From: Alphaproteobacteria bacterium
GTDB lineage: Bacteria > Pseudomonadota > Alphaproteobacteria > UBA828
Reading direction: 5' to 3'
Assembly: GCA_022826665.1 (NCBI GenBank)
Contig: JAJDUK010000076.1
Span: forward strand, 30,506-94,505
Length of the DNA stretch: 64,000 nucleotides
Part shown: piece by piece, positions 35,893 through 46,500 of the stretch
Position numbering within the stretch: the stretch's first letter is position 1
Layout: each line of letters opens with the position of its first letter
Notes under the pieces: model-generated
What the model was told of the DNA's origin: nothing
Databases searched by the model: none
What the model saw: the letters and a program-made list of their open reading frames with translations, nothing else
Translations under genes and position numbers: made by a program

Positions 35893-37893
35893 ATGGCCGC
35901 AGAGCGGACCCTCGGAGGATCGATCGCAGGCTCGGTCGCGGCGACCCGCCGCCTCTGGCGCACGCCGGGTGTGGGGCCGCTGCTCGTTCTGGTGCCCTTC
36001 GTCGCTCTGCTGGCGCTCAAACCCATTCTGCCCGAGGCCGGGATCGTCTGGCCCAGGGACATTGCGGTGCCCTTCATCGACTGGATCAACGTCGTCGTCG
36101 ACGTCTTCCACAAGCACGAGATCTTCGGCGTCTTCACGGTCAAGGACGTGACGCGGGCGATCGCCTTCGGGATCGAATGGCCGCTCGACATCGTTCACGG
36201 CCTGCTCGCCGGTGGCTTCAGGTCGATCGGCATCCCTGCCATCCCATGGGTGATGATCGCCGGCCTCGCTGCGGTCTTCGGTTGGTGGCTGAAGGGCTGG
36301 CGGCTCGCGCTGCTGGCCGGCGGCTGCATCGTCTATTTCGCCGTCTTCGGCAAGTGGTCGCTCTCGATGACGACGCTTTCCGTCGTTCTGGTCGCGGCGC
36401 CGATCGCAGCGGCCGTCGGCTTGGCGCTTGGCGTGGTGGGGGCCAAGTCACGGCCCTTCGAGCGGGCGCTCTGGCCGCTCCTCAACGTCATGCAGTCGCT
36501 GCCGCACTTCTCTTACCTGATCCCGGTGGCGCTCTTCATCGGCGTCTCCCACCGGGCCGGCGCAATCGCCACCATACTCTTCGCCATACCGCCCATGACG
36601 CGGCTCACGCTGCTCGGGCTCAAGGGCGTCTCCGAGGAGGTGCGCGAGGCCGGCGTGATGGCCGGTTGCACGCGCTGGCAGATGCTCTTCAGGGTGGAGA
36701 TTCCGGCCGCGCGCGATTCGCTCATGCTGGGCGTCAACCAGGTCATCATGCAGTGCCTGGCGATGGTCGTGATCGCCTCCTTCGTGGGCGCCAAGGGGCT
36801 GGGACAGGACCTGCTGTTCCGCCTGCAGAGCCTGCGTCTCGGACAGGCGCTGGAGAACGGCGTCGCCGTGGTGCTGATGGCGGTGATGCTCGACCGGCTG
36901 AGCCGCGCACTCTCCGAGAAGCAGCCCGAGCGTCGCCCCGACGGCCCCTTCTGGCGCGTGCATCCCTACCTGATGGTGGCTGCACTCATCATCGTCGTCT
37001 CGATTGTCCTGTCGCTGCTGACGCCCTACGCCCAGACGCTGCCCAAGAACGCTACGATCACCACCGCGCCCTTCTGGGACATGGTCGTGGAATTCATCAC
37101 GTTCACGCTCTACGACCCGCTGTCCGTCATTCGCGACGGCCTGCTCGTTCACGTGCTGATCCCGCTGCGCACGGGCTTCCAGTGGATGCCGTGGATCGCG
37201 GTGGCATCGCTGGCCGGCGCCATCGGCTGGCGCCTTGCGGGCCCGCGGCTCGCGGCGACGGCGGCGGGCTTCGTCTGCTTCATCGCGCTCACGGGCTTTT
37301 GGGAGCGTGCGTCGATCACCGCCTACATGGTCTTCTTCGCGCTGATCCTCTGCCTGATTTTCGGGCTGCCGCTCGGTATCTGGGCATCGAAGACGGCGGG
37401 GCGCACACGGTTCGTGCAGCTCCTCTGCGACACCTTCCAGACCTTCCCGTCGTTCATCTACCTGATCCCGGTGATCATGCTGTTCCAGGTTGGCGACGTG
37501 GCGGCGATCACCGCCATCGTGATCTACGCGGCGATTCCCATCGTCCGCTACACGATCTTCGGCCTGCGCGGCGTGCCCAACGAGACCATCGAGGCGGCGA
37601 TCACCGCCGGCTGCACGCCCCGGCAGATCCTGTGGAAGGTGCGGATGCCGCTGGCCTTCCCCGAGATCATGCTGGGGGTCAACCAGACCATCATGTTCGG
37701 GCTCTTCATGGTGATTATCGCGGCCTTCATCGGGACCAAGGACTTGGGCCAGGAGATCTTCCGGGCGCTCACCTTCGCCGATGCGGGCAAGGGCCTCGTG
37801 ATCGGACTCTGCGTGGCGTTCATCGGTCTGACGGTCGATCGCCTGGTCGTGGAGTGGTCCGAGCAGCGGCGCCGCCAACTGGGCCTGGCCTGA
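35893..37893 (+). CDS. tmoV: TMAO/betaine ABC transporter permease, two fused membrane domains
   Basis: A 666-residue integral membrane protein in which two ProW-like permease domains are joined. Each half ends with an EAA-type loop: SEEVREAGVMAGCTRWQMLF in the first (about residues 235-260) and PNETIEAAITAGCTPRQILW in the second (about residues 560-580), each followed by GVNQ and a FVGAKGLGQ or FIGTKDLGQ motif. Fusion means one chain can supply both permease subunits of the importer. It is 3 bases after the ATPase gene and 24 before the demethylase gene, so one operon. Confidence 0.9.
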   Translation: MAAERTLGGSIAGSVAATRRLWRTPGVGPLLVLVPFVALLALKPILPEAGIVWPRDIAVPFIDWINVVVDVFHKHEIFGVFTVKDVTRAIAFGIEWPLDIVHGLLAGGFRSIGIPAIPWVMIAGLAAVFGWWLKGWRLALLAGGCIVYFAVFGKWSLSMTTLSVVLVAAPIAAAVGLALGVVGAKSRPFERALWPLLNVMQSLPHFSYLIPVALFIGVSHRAGAIATILFAIPPMTRLTLLGLKGVSEEVREAGVMAGCTRWQMLFRVEIPAARDSLMLGVNQVIMQCLAMVVIASFVGAKGLGQDLLFRLQSLRLGQALENGVAVVLMAVMLDRLSRALSEKQPERRPDGPFWRVHPYLMVAALIIVVSIVLSLLTPYAQTLPKNATITTAPFWDMVVEFITFTLYDPLSVIRDGLLVHVLIPLRTGFQWMPWIAVASLAGAIGWRLAGPRLAATAAGFVCFIALTGFWERASITAYMVFFALILCLIFGLPLGIWASKTAGRTRFVQLLCDTFQTFPSFIYLIPVIMLFQVGDVAAITAIVIYAAIPIVRYTIFGLRGVPNETIEAAITAGCTPRQILWKVRMPLAFPEIMLGVNQTIMFGLFMVIIAAFIGTKDLGQEIFRALTFADAGKGLVIGLCVAFIGLTVDRLVVEWSEQRRRQLGLA

Positions 37894-37917
37894 GAGGATT
37901 CACGGAAAGGGCACGTC

Positions 37918-40248
37918 ATGGAACTCGTTTCAGCTAGTGGAGCGCGCTTCCCGCGCGGCGTGCGCCGGCCGGGCGTGCTCGCGCTCCCGCCCGGAGTGGA
38001 GCGCTACGTCGTCCCGGGGCGAAGCGCGCGGGCCATACGGATCGCGGGCGGGGACGTCATCCGTCTCGTCAATGCCGAAGGCGGGCAGGCCTGCGAGCTG
38101 GTCTGCACGGCGGATGACGGCCGGTTTGCCGAATGCCTGCTGGGGGAGAGGGCAAGGGGGAACGCCACGGGCCTCCGCCGGCTGGTCGCCGATGGCGTCG
38201 CCAACGTCGACCGCGACCTGAAAGGCGCCTCGTCTCTCGATCTGTTCGGGCCGGAGAGCCGCGCCGGCGAGGAGGTGTCATTCGCTGCGAGCGGCGCCGG
38301 CACGGTGATCGTGGCAACACCCGGTGCGCCGATGGCGGCCGACGGGCAGGACCCGCCGACACCTGTCGTCGTGTTCGTCGAGCGGGCCGCAGGTGCCGTG
38401 CCAGCGGGCGAGGCGGTGCTGCCCGAGCCATTAGCGGACCCGCGCCTCGACCAGCGGATCGACCGCCGCACGGCCGCGAGCTACGAGGTGCGCGCCGGCG
38501 AGTGGCTCCAGATCATCGATGTCGAGGGGCGCCAGTGCACGGACTTCCAGGCGTTCCACCGGGCGCGGCTGGACGAGGGCGTCGAGCGCTGCCTCGACGT
38601 GACCACCACCCGCTCGCTGATGGGGCTCGGCTATCCCCATCCGGGGCAGCGGGCGAAGTACCTGGATCAGGATTTCGTGGCGCTGGTCGAGGTGGTGCAG
38701 GACACCTGCATGCGCCACGATGCCTTCGGGCTGGCGTGCGCGGCCAAGTACTACGAGGACCAGGGCTACCCCGGCCACGCCAACTGCTCCGACAACTTCA
38801 ATATGGCCCTGGAGTCGTACGCGATTCAGCCCCGGCGCGGCTGGATGGCCATGAACTTCTTCTACAACACCGTTGTCGACGGCCAGAACCTGTTCGTCCT
38901 GGACGAGCCGTGGTCCCGCCCCGGCGACTACGTCCTGTTGCGGGCCCTGACCGATCTGGTCTGCGTTTCGTCCGCCTGCCCGGACGACATCGACGCGGCG
39001 AACGGCTGGAACCCCACCGACGTTCACGTGCGCGTCTACCCGGAGACGGAGACGTTCACGCGCGCCGTCGGCCACTACAAGCAACCGGATGCGGACGTGA
39101 CCATGACCAAGGAAACCGGTTTTCACGCCCGCATCAGCGGCCGCACCCGCGATTTCGTCGAGTACAACGGCTACTGGCTGCCCAACAGCTTCATTGGTAT
39201 CGGGCCGATCGCCGAGTACTGGGCCTGCCGCGAGCGGGTCGCCGCCATCGACCTCTCGCCGCTGCGCAAGTTCGAGGTGCTGGGGCCGGGGGCGGAGGCG
39301 CTGCTGCAGCACTGCCTGACCCGCAACGTGCGGAAGCTCGCGGTGGGCCAGGTGGTCTACACCGCCATGTGCTTCGACACCGGCACGATGCTCGACGACG
39401 GAACCCTGTTCCGGCTGGGCCAGGACAATTTTCGCTGGATCGGCGGCTGCGACCAAGGCGGCGCCTGGCTGCGCGAGCAGGCCCAAGCGCTCGGCCTCGA
39501 CGTGTGGGTCCGCTCGTCCACCGACCAGCTCCACAACCTCTCGGTCCAAGGGCCGCTGAGCCGGCGGGCGGTGAGCGAGGTCGTATGGACGCCGCCGACC
39601 CAGCCGAGCATCGACGAGCTCGGATGGTTCCGCTTCGCCGTCGGCCGGTTGGGCGACCCGGACGGGCCGGCGATCGTGGTCTCCCGCACGGGCTACACCG
39701 GCGAGCTCGGCTACGAGATTTTCTGTCACCCCTCGGACTGCGAGGCGGTGTGGGATGCGGTGTGGGCGGCGGGCGAGCCACACGGACTCGGCCCGCTCGG
39801 TCTGGAGGCCCTCGATATCCTGCGGATCGAGGCCGGTCTGATCTTTGCTGGCTACGAGTTCGACGATCAGACCGACCCCTTCGAGGCCGGGATCGGCTTC
39901 ACCGTCCCGCTCAAGTCGAAGGAAGACGACTTTTGCGGCAAGGCGGCGCTGGTCAAGCGCAAGGCCAATCCCCAGCGCGTGCTGGTGGGTCTCGAGCTCA
40001 CGGGCGACGAGGTGGCAAGCCACGGCGATGGCGTGTTCGTGGGCCGCCACCGGGTCGGCGTCGTGACATCGGGCACGCGCTCGCCGATGACGGGCAAGTC
40101 CATTGCGCTCTGCCGCATGGCGGTGGAGCACGCCGAGACGGGGACCGCCGTCGAGGTCGGCCAGCTCGACGGCGTGCAGAAGCGCCTGGAGGCGGCGGTC
40201 GTGCCGTTCCCGTTCTACGATCCAGAGAAAACGCGGGTCAGGATGTAG
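37918..40248 (+). CDS. tdm: Trimethylamine-N-oxide demethylase-like protein (DUF1989-GcvT fusion)
   Basis: Tdm converts TMAO to dimethylamine and formaldehyde; the C1 unit may pass to tetrahydrofolate. The 776-residue protein has an N-terminal DUF1989 region, about residues 20-380, with two related halves (VERYVVPGRSARAIRIAGGD; YEVRAGEWLQIIDVEGRQC) and clustered cysteines C264, C274, C349 and C354 (CVSSACPDD) as candidate Zn ligands, then a GcvT-like folate-binding domain, about 400-776 (VAAIDLSPLRKFEVLGPGAE, SRTGYTGELGYEI, LGLEALDILRIEAG). This order and length match Tdm. GGAAAGGG precedes the ATG. Dimethylglycine or sarcosine oxidases lack the DUF1989 part. Stop overlaps the convergent amidase by 11 bases. 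Confidence 0.85.
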   Translation: MELVSASGARFPRGVRRPGVLALPPGVERYVVPGRSARAIRIAGGDVIRLVNAEGGQACELVCTADDGRFAECLLGERARGNATGLRRLVADGVANVDRDLKGASSLDLFGPESRAGEEVSFAASGAGTVIVATPGAPMAADGQDPPTPVVVFVERAAGAVPAGEAVLPEPLADPRLDQRIDRRTAASYEVRAGEWLQIIDVEGRQCTDFQAFHRARLDEGVERCLDVTTTRSLMGLGYPHPGQRAKYLDQDFVALVEVVQDTCMRHDAFGLACAAKYYEDQGYPGHANCSDNFNMALESYAIQPRRGWMAMNFFYNTVVDGQNLFVLDEPWSRPGDYVLLRALTDLVCVSSACPDDIDAANGWNPTDVHVRVYPETETFTRAVGHYKQPDADVTMTKETGFHARISGRTRDFVEYNGYWLPNSFIGIGPIAEYWACRERVAAIDLSPLRKFEVLGPGAEALLQHCLTRNVRKLAVGQVVYTAMCFDTGTMLDDGTLFRLGQDNFRWIGGCDQGGAWLREQAQALGLDVWVRSSTDQLHNLSVQGPLSRRAVSEVVWTPPTQPSIDELGWFRFAVGRLGDPDGPAIVVSRTGYTGELGYEIFCHPSDCEAVWDAVWAAGEPHGLGPLGLEALDILRIEAGLIFAGYEFDDQTDPFEAGIGFTVPLKSKEDDFCGKAALVKRKANPQRVLVGLELTGDEVASHGDGVFVGRHRVGVVTSGTRSPMTGKSIALCRMAVEHAETGTAVEVGQLDGVQKRLEAAVVPFPFYDPEKTRVRM

Positions 40249-41671
40249 TCCACGCCGGCCGGCGCCCGATCCAGGGCCGCGCCTCCTCGAGCTGGGCGGC
40301 AAGACGGAAGAGCGTGGCCTCGTCGCCGTGGCGGGCGACCGCCTGCACTGCGACCGGGAAGCCGCTCTCGGTGGTGCCCAGCGGGATCATCATGGCCGGC
40401 TGCCCGGTGAGGTTGAACCACACCGTGAACGGGCTGAAGCTAAACACCCGGCGCCAGTACTCCTCCAGATCGTCCATCATCATGTCGAGCCAGCCGAGCT
40501 TGGGCGGCAGCGTGCCGAGGCCGGGGGTGAGTAGCACGTCCCAGTCCGCGTGGAACGCCGCCATCTGGCGTCCGATGCGGTGCGCGGTGTGGACCGCCGC
40601 CATGTAGCTGGCACCGTCGATCGTCTCGGCGAGCCTTGCCGTGTCGGCGACGGTGGTCTCCAACTCGCCCGGCGCGGGCGTGCGGCCCGAGGGGTGCGCA
40701 CGTATGAGGTAAAGGATCTGGATCGCGCTGATGGTGCGGAAGGTCGGGATCACGTCGGCCCGATCGATCGCAGGATCGGTCTCCTCCACGCGATGGCCGA
40801 GGTCCTCGCAGAGCGACGCGGTCTCCTGCAGGACCCGAAGCGAATCCTCCGCCACGGGCGCGCCGTTGGGCGCCTGGCTGGTGAACGCGATGCGCAGCGT
40901 GCCGGGATCGGCGCCGACCTCGTCGAGGAACGGGCGGGCCGGCGGCGGCGCGATGTAGGGATCGCCCGGCGCCGGGCCTGACGTGGCATCGAGCAGCGCC
41001 GCGCTGTCGCGCACCGTGAGCGAGACCGCGTGCTCGATGGCAAGCCCGCCGAGCGATTCGCCGAAGTAGGGTGCCATGGTGTTGCGCGACCGCGTCGGCC
41101 GCAGCCCCACCAGGCCGCAGGAGGCCGCCGGCGCGCGGATCGAGCCGAAGCCGTCGGAGGCATGGGCGATGGGCAGCAGGCGGGCCGCCACGGCCGTAGC
41201 AGCACCACCGCTCGAGCCAGCCGGAGTCCGCTCCAGGTCCCAGGGATTGCGCGAGGGGCCGTAGAGCTGCGGCTCGCAGGTGAGGCTGAGGCCGAGCTCG
41301 CAGGTGCTGGTCTTGCCGTAGATCACCATGCCGGCCTGCTTGAGCCGGGTGACGTGGACGCTGTCCTCGGTCGCGGGCGGCAGGTCGGCGAAGAAGCGGC
41401 TACCGCGCGCGGTCCTGGCGCCTGCGAGCGCGGAGCCGAGGTCCTTGAGCAGGAACGGCACGCCCTTAAGCGGGCCTTCCGGCAGGCCTGCCTCGATCGC
41501 CTGCGTGGCGTGGTCGTAAAGCTCCATCACGACCGCGTTGATGGCCGGGTTGCGCGATTCCACGCGCGAGATCGCCGCCTCCAGCACCTCGGTCGTGCTG
41601 ACCTCGCCGGCCTTCACCAGCGCCGCGAGACCGAGCGCGTCGTATGACTCGTACTCCGCGAACCCGCCCAT
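40238..41671 (-). CDS. Amidase signature family protein
   Basis: A 477-residue amidase with the Ser-cisSer-Lys triad visible as K76 (PFLLKDLG), S153/S154 ([15 protein letters not shown]) and S177 ([12 protein letters not shown]). The usual GG before the nucleophile is FG here. ATG 41671 follows GGGGGA. The protein hydrolyses a carboxamide bond; substrate cannot be read. It converges on the TMAO demethylase gene with an 11-base overlap. A formamidase-type role in C1/N metabolism is possible but speculative. Confidence 0.92.
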   Translation of the reverse strand: MGGFAEYESYDALGLAALVKAGEVSTTEVLEAAISRVESRNPAINAVVMELYDHATQAIEAGLPEGPLKGVPFLLKDLGSALAGARTARGSRFFADLPPATEDSVHVTRLKQAGMVIYGKTSTCELGLSLTCEPQLYGPSRNPWDLERTPAGSSGGAATAVAARLLPIAHASDGFGSIRAPAASCGLVGLRPTRSRNTMAPYFGESLGGLAIEHAVSLTVRDSAALLDATSGPAPGDPYIAPPPARPFLDEVGADPGTLRIAFTSQAPNGAPVAEDSLRVLQETASLCEDLGHRVEETDPAIDRADVIPTFRTISAIQILYLIRAHPSGRTPAPGELETTVADTARLAETIDGASYMAAVHTAHRIGRQMAAFHADWDVLLTPGLGTLPPKLGWLDMMMDDLEEYWRRVFSFSPFTVWFNLTGQPAMMIPLGTTESGFPVAVQAVARHGDEATLFRLAAQLEEARPWIGRRPAWTTS

Positions 41672-42098
41672 CGTTCGTCCCCCGCTGCTCTCTTCGACTG
41701 AGCGGCGTACCATAGCGCGCCGCGGCCTCGAGTGCCGAGCCTCGGCCGGGCATTTTCGCCACGGTAGCGGCCAGATTGGCACCCCACACGTCGCGCGCTT
41801 GACAGCCGGCAATGCGGAGTGCGAGCGTTGCAGCGGCAAAAATATGCCGTCCCGATTGGCTGACAGGGAGTCACGACGGAGGCAGGGGACACTGAGGGCT
41901 GTCGGACCCAGCAAAGTGTCGATCGGCAGCCAACCCGTTGCCGAACTTTAGAGCAACGGTTTCAACCTCCTCACAATTCACGTGACTTGCTGTCGAATAC
42001 GAAGGAAGCGGGGCGGATAGCAATGTCCGACGCCGCGGGTTGTGTGCTTGGCGCGGTCGGATCGGCGGAGACCCAGTCAGACGCACCCGGAATGAGCG
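41672..42098. other. Intergenic spacer between amidase (-) and efflux pair (+)
   Basis: 427 bases without a credible gene on either strand: open frames here lack homology-like patterns and ribosome sites. A consensus-like TTGACA lies at 41799-41804 but no matching -10 follows at 16-18 bases. No regulator gene for the efflux pair is present. The stretch 41960-42000 is the least GC-rich part and may hold the efflux promoter. Confidence 0.5.
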
Positions 42099-43283
42099 AT
42101 GGCACAAGAAACGACAGAGCCCCAAGGTAGATCCGGCCGCCCGAAGTGGATGGGCTACGCGCAGCTGGTCCTGATATTGGCCGCCATCGGAGTCGCTCTC
42201 TACTTCGCGCAGGCACCAAGTCGTGTGGAGCGCGACCCGATCTCCGACATGGCGCTCGACCAGACGAAACCCACCGTTTCGGTGATTCAACCGGCGCCAA
42301 CCGAACAGGCGCTGAGGGTCGACCTGACAGGGGGGGTCACGCTGCACGGAAACGTGAAGGTCACCTCCGAAGTCGGCGGCCGTGTGATCTGGGTCTCGCC
42401 CGGTTTCAGAAACGGCGGGTCGATCGCCGCGAACGAGACCATCATCAGGGTCGATCCGGCCGAGTACGAGCTTGAGCTCGAAGTTTCCACCGCGAAGGTC
42501 GCAAAGGCAGAGGCCCGGGTTCAGATCGAAAAGGCCAAGGCGGAGGAAGCCGCGGCCTCCTTCGCACGCGAGAACCCCGGAGCCGACATTCCCGAGCGGG
42601 TGCACCGCGCGCCGCACATAGCGAAGGCAGAAGCCGCGCTCATCAAGGCGCAGGCCAAGATGAAGCTGGCGCAACTCCGGCTCGACCGAACCGAGATCTC
42701 CCTTCCATTCGACGTCCGGGTCGCAGCGGCGGATATCGACGTCGGCCAGTTCGTCGGCCCCGCCGAACTGGTCGGCCGTGCCTCGTCATTGGGGTCCGTC
42801 TACCGGACCGACGCGCTCCAGGTCAGAGCGCCCATCGAGCAGGACAGCCTCGCCTATCTCGCGCCGGCCATCGGTCGCTCCGCCACTATTCGGACTGTGT
42901 CAGGAACATACGACGCTGTGGTGGAGCGCACGTCTGCGGTCATCGGCCCCAAGTCTCGTCTTGCGAGGGTCTTCCTGAAATTCGCAGCGGCTCACCCGGC
43001 GGAGACGCTGCCGCTCCCCGGCTCGTTCGTGGAGGTTTCGATCGCGGGGCCCGTGCACGACAACGTGCTCGTCCTGCCCGAATCGGCCATGCAGGACCGG
43101 GGCAGCGTCTGGATCGTCGAAGGCGGCGCGCTGAAGGCTGTCATGCCGCGCACACTGGGACACGCTGACGGCGGCGTGGTGGTGGAGGCGTTCGACGTGA
43201 GCGACGGCATCGTCGTCGGCTCCTTGCCGGGAGCGCGAGAGGGATTGGCCGTCGAGGTCAGCGCCGCGCAGGCGTCGGAATAG
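42099..43283 (+). CDS. RND efflux periplasmic adaptor (membrane fusion protein)
   Basis: A 394-residue HlyD/AcrA-like adaptor. One N-terminal membrane anchor (about 20-38, AQLVLILAAIGVALYF), then a lipoyl-like half (VTSEVGGRVIWVSPGFRNGG, DRTEISLPFDVRVAAADIDV), a charged alpha-hairpin rich in Ala, Lys and Glu (about 135-195) and beta-barrel/MPD regions ending PGSFVEVSI and VLVLPESAM. It links the inner-membrane pump encoded 12 bases downstream to an outer-membrane channel, whose gene is not here. Substrate unknown. Confidence 0.9.
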   Translation: MAQETTEPQGRSGRPKWMGYAQLVLILAAIGVALYFAQAPSRVERDPISDMALDQTKPTVSVIQPAPTEQALRVDLTGGVTLHGNVKVTSEVGGRVIWVSPGFRNGGSIAANETIIRVDPAEYELELEVSTAKVAKAEARVQIEKAKAEEAAASFARENPGADIPERVHRAPHIAKAEAALIKAQAKMKLAQLRLDRTEISLPFDVRVAAADIDVGQFVGPAELVGRASSLGSVYRTDALQVRAPIEQDSLAYLAPAIGRSATIRTVSGTYDAVVERTSAVIGPKSRLARVFLKFAAAHPAETLPLPGSFVEVSIAGPVHDNVLVLPESAMQDRGSVWIVEGGALKAVMPRTLGHADGGVVVEAFDVSDGIVVGSLPGAREGLAVEVSAAQASE

Positions 43284-43295
43284 CGGAGCCGGGCC

Positions 43296-46200
43296 ATGAG
43301 CATGACCGACGCCGGCAGCACCAACGCCGGGCCCGCGGCGCAGCCGAGCCCGACTGGCCTCAAGTCGGGGCTGATCGCCTACTTCGCCGGCAATCCGGTT
43401 GCTGCCAACCTGCTGATGATTCTTCTGATCGTCGGTGGCGTGCTTTCGGGGCTCCAACTCATCGTCCAGTATTACCCGGATATTGAAGCGCGGCGGGCCG
43501 TCGTTTCAGTGCTGTATCCGGGCGCCTCGCCCCAGGAGGTCGAGGAGGACATCAACCGCCGCATCGAGGAGGCCGTCGTCGGGCTGCCGGGCGTCGAGCG
43601 CGTGGTGTCGACCGCGAGCCAGGGCATCGGCAAGGTCATGGTGGAGATGGCGACCTTCGCGGATTCAGACGCGGTCTTTAACGATATTCAGAGTGCGATC
43701 GACAGCATCGAGAACTTTCCGCCGGTCAGGGCGGAACAGCCGGACGTCCAACTTCTCAAGGTCGCTCACGAAGTCATGACGCTGGCGGTCGTGTCGTCCA
43801 GTCTGTCCGAGGACGGACTGCGCCTCGCGGCGGAAGATCTGCGCGACAGGGTGCTGGCGCTGCCGTCCGTCTCTCAGGTGGGGCTGAAGGGCACCAGGGA
43901 CCGCGAGATCACGATCGAGCTCAGCGAGGAGGAGCTGCGCCGCCACAGCCTTTCCATTAGCGAAGTGTCCAGGAAGGTGAGACAGGCGTCTCTCAACCTC
44001 ACCATGGGCGAGATACGGACGGACACGGGCAGCGTGATCCTGCAGACCGTCGCCAAGAGAAGCGTCGGTCAGGATTTCGAGGACATTCCGCTCATCACGC
44101 AGAACGACGGCACGATCGTGACGCTCGGCGATGTCGCCACGGTTCGCGACGGGTTCGTCGACGAGGAGGTGATCACAGAGGTGAACGGCCATCCGGCGGT
44201 GCTCGTTCGCGTGGATGCGACCGAGCAGCAGTCCGTCGTCGAGATGGCCGAAGATATCAGGAATCTGCTCGCGGTCTACAACCCGCCCGAAGGCGTGAGC
44301 GTCAGCATCTGGAACGACAATGCCACCCCCATATTCGACCGGCTTCTGGAGATCGTGAAGAACGGAGCGATCGGTGCGATCCTGGTGTTCATCAGCCTCG
44401 TTCTCGTTTTCGAGCTCCGAATCGCACTGTGGATGACCGTCGGAATTCCCCTGTCCTTCGTGGGCTCTCTGCTCTTCTTCGATGCCGCGAGCCTCACTCT
44501 CAATCTCGGCACGATTTTCGGCTTCTTCCTCCTGGTGGGCATCGTCGTGGACGATTCCGTCGTGGTGGGAGAAAGCATCGCCGCGGAACGCGAGAAGGGG
44601 AAGAACGCGCTGGACGCGGCAATTTCCGGCGCGCGGGCCATGGTGGGTCCGCTCACCATCGGCGCCATTACGACAATTCTGGCCTTCCTGCCGTTCCTCT
44701 TCATCACCTCGCCCGCATTCCAGATCGTGAACGTGTTCCCCTACGTCGCGATCTTCGTTCTGCTCGTCTCCCTGGTTGCGGCGTTCTTCATTCTCCCGGC
44801 GCATCTCTCGCACGGGAGGCGCTGGAGCCTCTCACCGCTGAGCGACGTGCAGAGCCAGGTCGGCGGGTGGCTGGACGAGGTGCGCGACAGGGTCGTGGCG
44901 CCTGCGGTCTCATGGGCCGTGCGCAACGTCTGGCTGTCGATCGTTGGCGCACTCCTCGTTCTGGTCGCTGCTGTTCTGCTCCTTGGCTCCGATACCGTTC
45001 GGATCGTCCTTTTCGACCAAAACCTGAGCAGCACCGACAACGTGCAGGCGGACATCTATCTGCCGGTGGGCGCGCCGTTCGAGGAGACGCTGGCCACAGC
45101 CGATCGCTTCGTCGAGGCGGCGCACAGCCTCAACGACCGGCTGGAGGGCACCCCCGTCGACGCGGTGAGCATGATCGTCGGCAACATCGAGACGGCGCGG
45201 AAAATCAGAGAACAGTTGAACAACAGCCATCTCGCCTCCGTCCGTCTGCATCTCAGCGACCAGGCCGACCGCAGCGCGAGCCCGGCCCAAATCGAGCGCG
45301 CGTGGCGCGAGGCCATCGGTTCCGTGACGAACCTGGAGAAGGCCGAATTCCGCTCCAGGCGCGTCGAAGTCAGGCCGAGTGTTTCCTATTCGCTCAAGCA
45401 CGACGACACGGAGACGTTGAGAAGCGCTGCCGCCGAGTTGAGGGCGGGGATGGCGACCGTGCCGGGCATCTACAGCATCCATGATGACTTGGCGCCGGGC
45501 AAACGCCACTTCGAGATCGAACTGACCCCCGCTGGAAAGGCCGCAGGGCTGACGCCGGCACTGATCGGGAAGCAGTTGCGCTCCAGCTTCCACGGCGCGG
45601 ATGTCCAGCGCATCCAGCGGGGCCGCGAGGAAATCAACGTGGTGGTCAGGTATCCGGCCGAGCGGCGACGCAGCCTGAGCGAGCTCGCCAGCGAACGGAT
45701 CCAACGGCCGGGCGGCGGCGAAATGCCGCTCTCGCTAGTGGCGAACATTACCGAGAAGCGCGAGTCGGCGACGCTGACACGGATCGACGGCAAGCGGGCT
45801 GCGCGCGTCAATGGGCGGGCGGACACTGCGGTGATCACGCCAATTCAGGCGCGGCGTGAGGTTCGCGATCAAGTCATCCCCGACCTTCTGGCGAAGTATC
45901 CCGGCCTCGCCATCGAGGTCGAAGCTGGTGCGCGGGACGAGGGCGACATGCTCGAGACGCTGGCGCTTCTCGTCCCCATCGTCCTGATCGCGATCTACGC
46001 CCTTATCGCAGCCTTCCTGCGCAGCTACTGGAAGCCGGTCATCGCAGTTGTGGGCATTCCGATCGCGTTCGCAGGCGCGATCGTGAGCCACTGGATCCTG
46101 GGCTGGGATCTGACCACCATGTCGATCTTCGGCATGATTGCTGTCGGCGGCGTGGTCGTGAACGACGCTCTCGTCTTGCTGGATCGATATAACAAGATCC

Positions 46201-46451
46201 GGCAGGACAATGCGATGATCCCCGCCATCGCTGCAGCAGCCGCGGCGACACGACAGCGATTCCGGCCGGTGTTCCTGACCACCCTCACCACGCTGCTGGG
46301 ACTCTCGCCCCTGCTCTATGAGCGCGGCGACGAGCTGATCGGATTCGTGCCCTTCGTCGTCAGCATGTTAGGTGGCCTCACATTCTCCACTCTTTCGATC
46401 CTGTTCGTGCTGCTGGCGCTGGTGATGATCGTCGAGGGCCGTCGGGAGTAG
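43296..46451 (+). CDS. RND (AcrB/HAE1-like) efflux pump permease
   Basis: A 1051-residue proton-driven pump with the RND plan of two sets of six helices and two large periplasmic loops. The TM4 aspartate pair is in GIVVDDSVVVGESIA, and the second-half equivalent in IFGMIAVGGVVVNDALVLLDRY; the front porter region has LYPGASPQEVEEDINRRIEE. This divergent branch is typical of alphaproteobacterial exporters of uncharacterised substrates. GGAGCC lies before the ATG. Paired with the adaptor gene; no TolC-like gene follows. Confidence 0.92.
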   Translation: MSMTDAGSTNAGPAAQPSPTGLKSGLIAYFAGNPVAANLLMILLIVGGVLSGLQLIVQYYPDIEARRAVVSVLYPGASPQEVEEDINRRIEEAVVGLPGVERVVSTASQGIGKVMVEMATFADSDAVFNDIQSAIDSIENFPPVRAEQPDVQLLKVAHEVMTLAVVSSSLSEDGLRLAAEDLRDRVLALPSVSQVGLKGTRDREITIELSEEELRRHSLSISEVSRKVRQASLNLTMGEIRTDTGSVILQTVAKRSVGQDFEDIPLITQNDGTIVTLGDVATVRDGFVDEEVITEVNGHPAVLVRVDATEQQSVVEMAEDIRNLLAVYNPPEGVSVSIWNDNATPIFDRLLEIVKNGAIGAILVFISLVLVFELRIALWMTVGIPLSFVGSLLFFDAASLTLNLGTIFGFFLLVGIVVDDSVVVGESIAAEREKGKNALDAAISGARAMVGPLTIGAITTILAFLPFLFITSPAFQIVNVFPYVAIFVLLVSLVAAFFILPAHLSHGRRWSLSPLSDVQSQVGGWLDEVRDRVVAPAVSWAVRNVWLSIVGALLVLVAAVLLLGSDTVRIVLFDQNLSSTDNVQADIYLPVGAPFEETLATADRFVEAAHSLNDRLEGTPVDAVSMIVGNIETARKIREQLNNSHLASVRLHLSDQADRSASPAQIERAWREAIGSVTNLEKAEFRSRRVEVRPSVSYSLKHDDTETLRSAAAELRAGMATVPGIYSIHDDLAPGKRHFEIELTPAGKAAGLTPALIGKQLRSSFHGADVQRIQRGREEINVVVRYPAERRRSLSELASERIQRPGGGEMPLSLVANITEKRESATLTRIDGKRAARVNGRADTAVITPIQARREVRDQVIPDLLAKYPGLAIEVEAGARDEGDMLETLALLVPIVLIAIYALIAAFLRSYWKPVIAVVGIPIAFAGAIVSHWILGWDLTTMSIFGMIAVGGVVVNDALVLLDRYNKIRQDNAMIPAIAAAAAATRQRFRPVFLTTLTTLLGLSPLLYERGDELIGFVPFVVSMLGGLTFSTLSILFVLLALVMIVEGRRE

Positions 46452-46500
46452 ACCTAGCCCCGGCCAACGATCGTCCCGCGTAGGTTCTCGGCTGCGCGCG

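Noticed and set aside
37918..40248. Calling the GcvT-domain protein glycine-cleavage T-protein, sarcosine/dimethylglycine oxidase or DMSP demethylase
   Set aside because: It has a large N-terminal DUF1989 region and no FAD Rossmann domain; GcvT and DmdA are about half this length.
41799..41804. TTGACA promoter hexamer before the efflux genes
   Set aside because: No acceptable -10 at 16-18 bases and it is almost 300 bases from the ATG.
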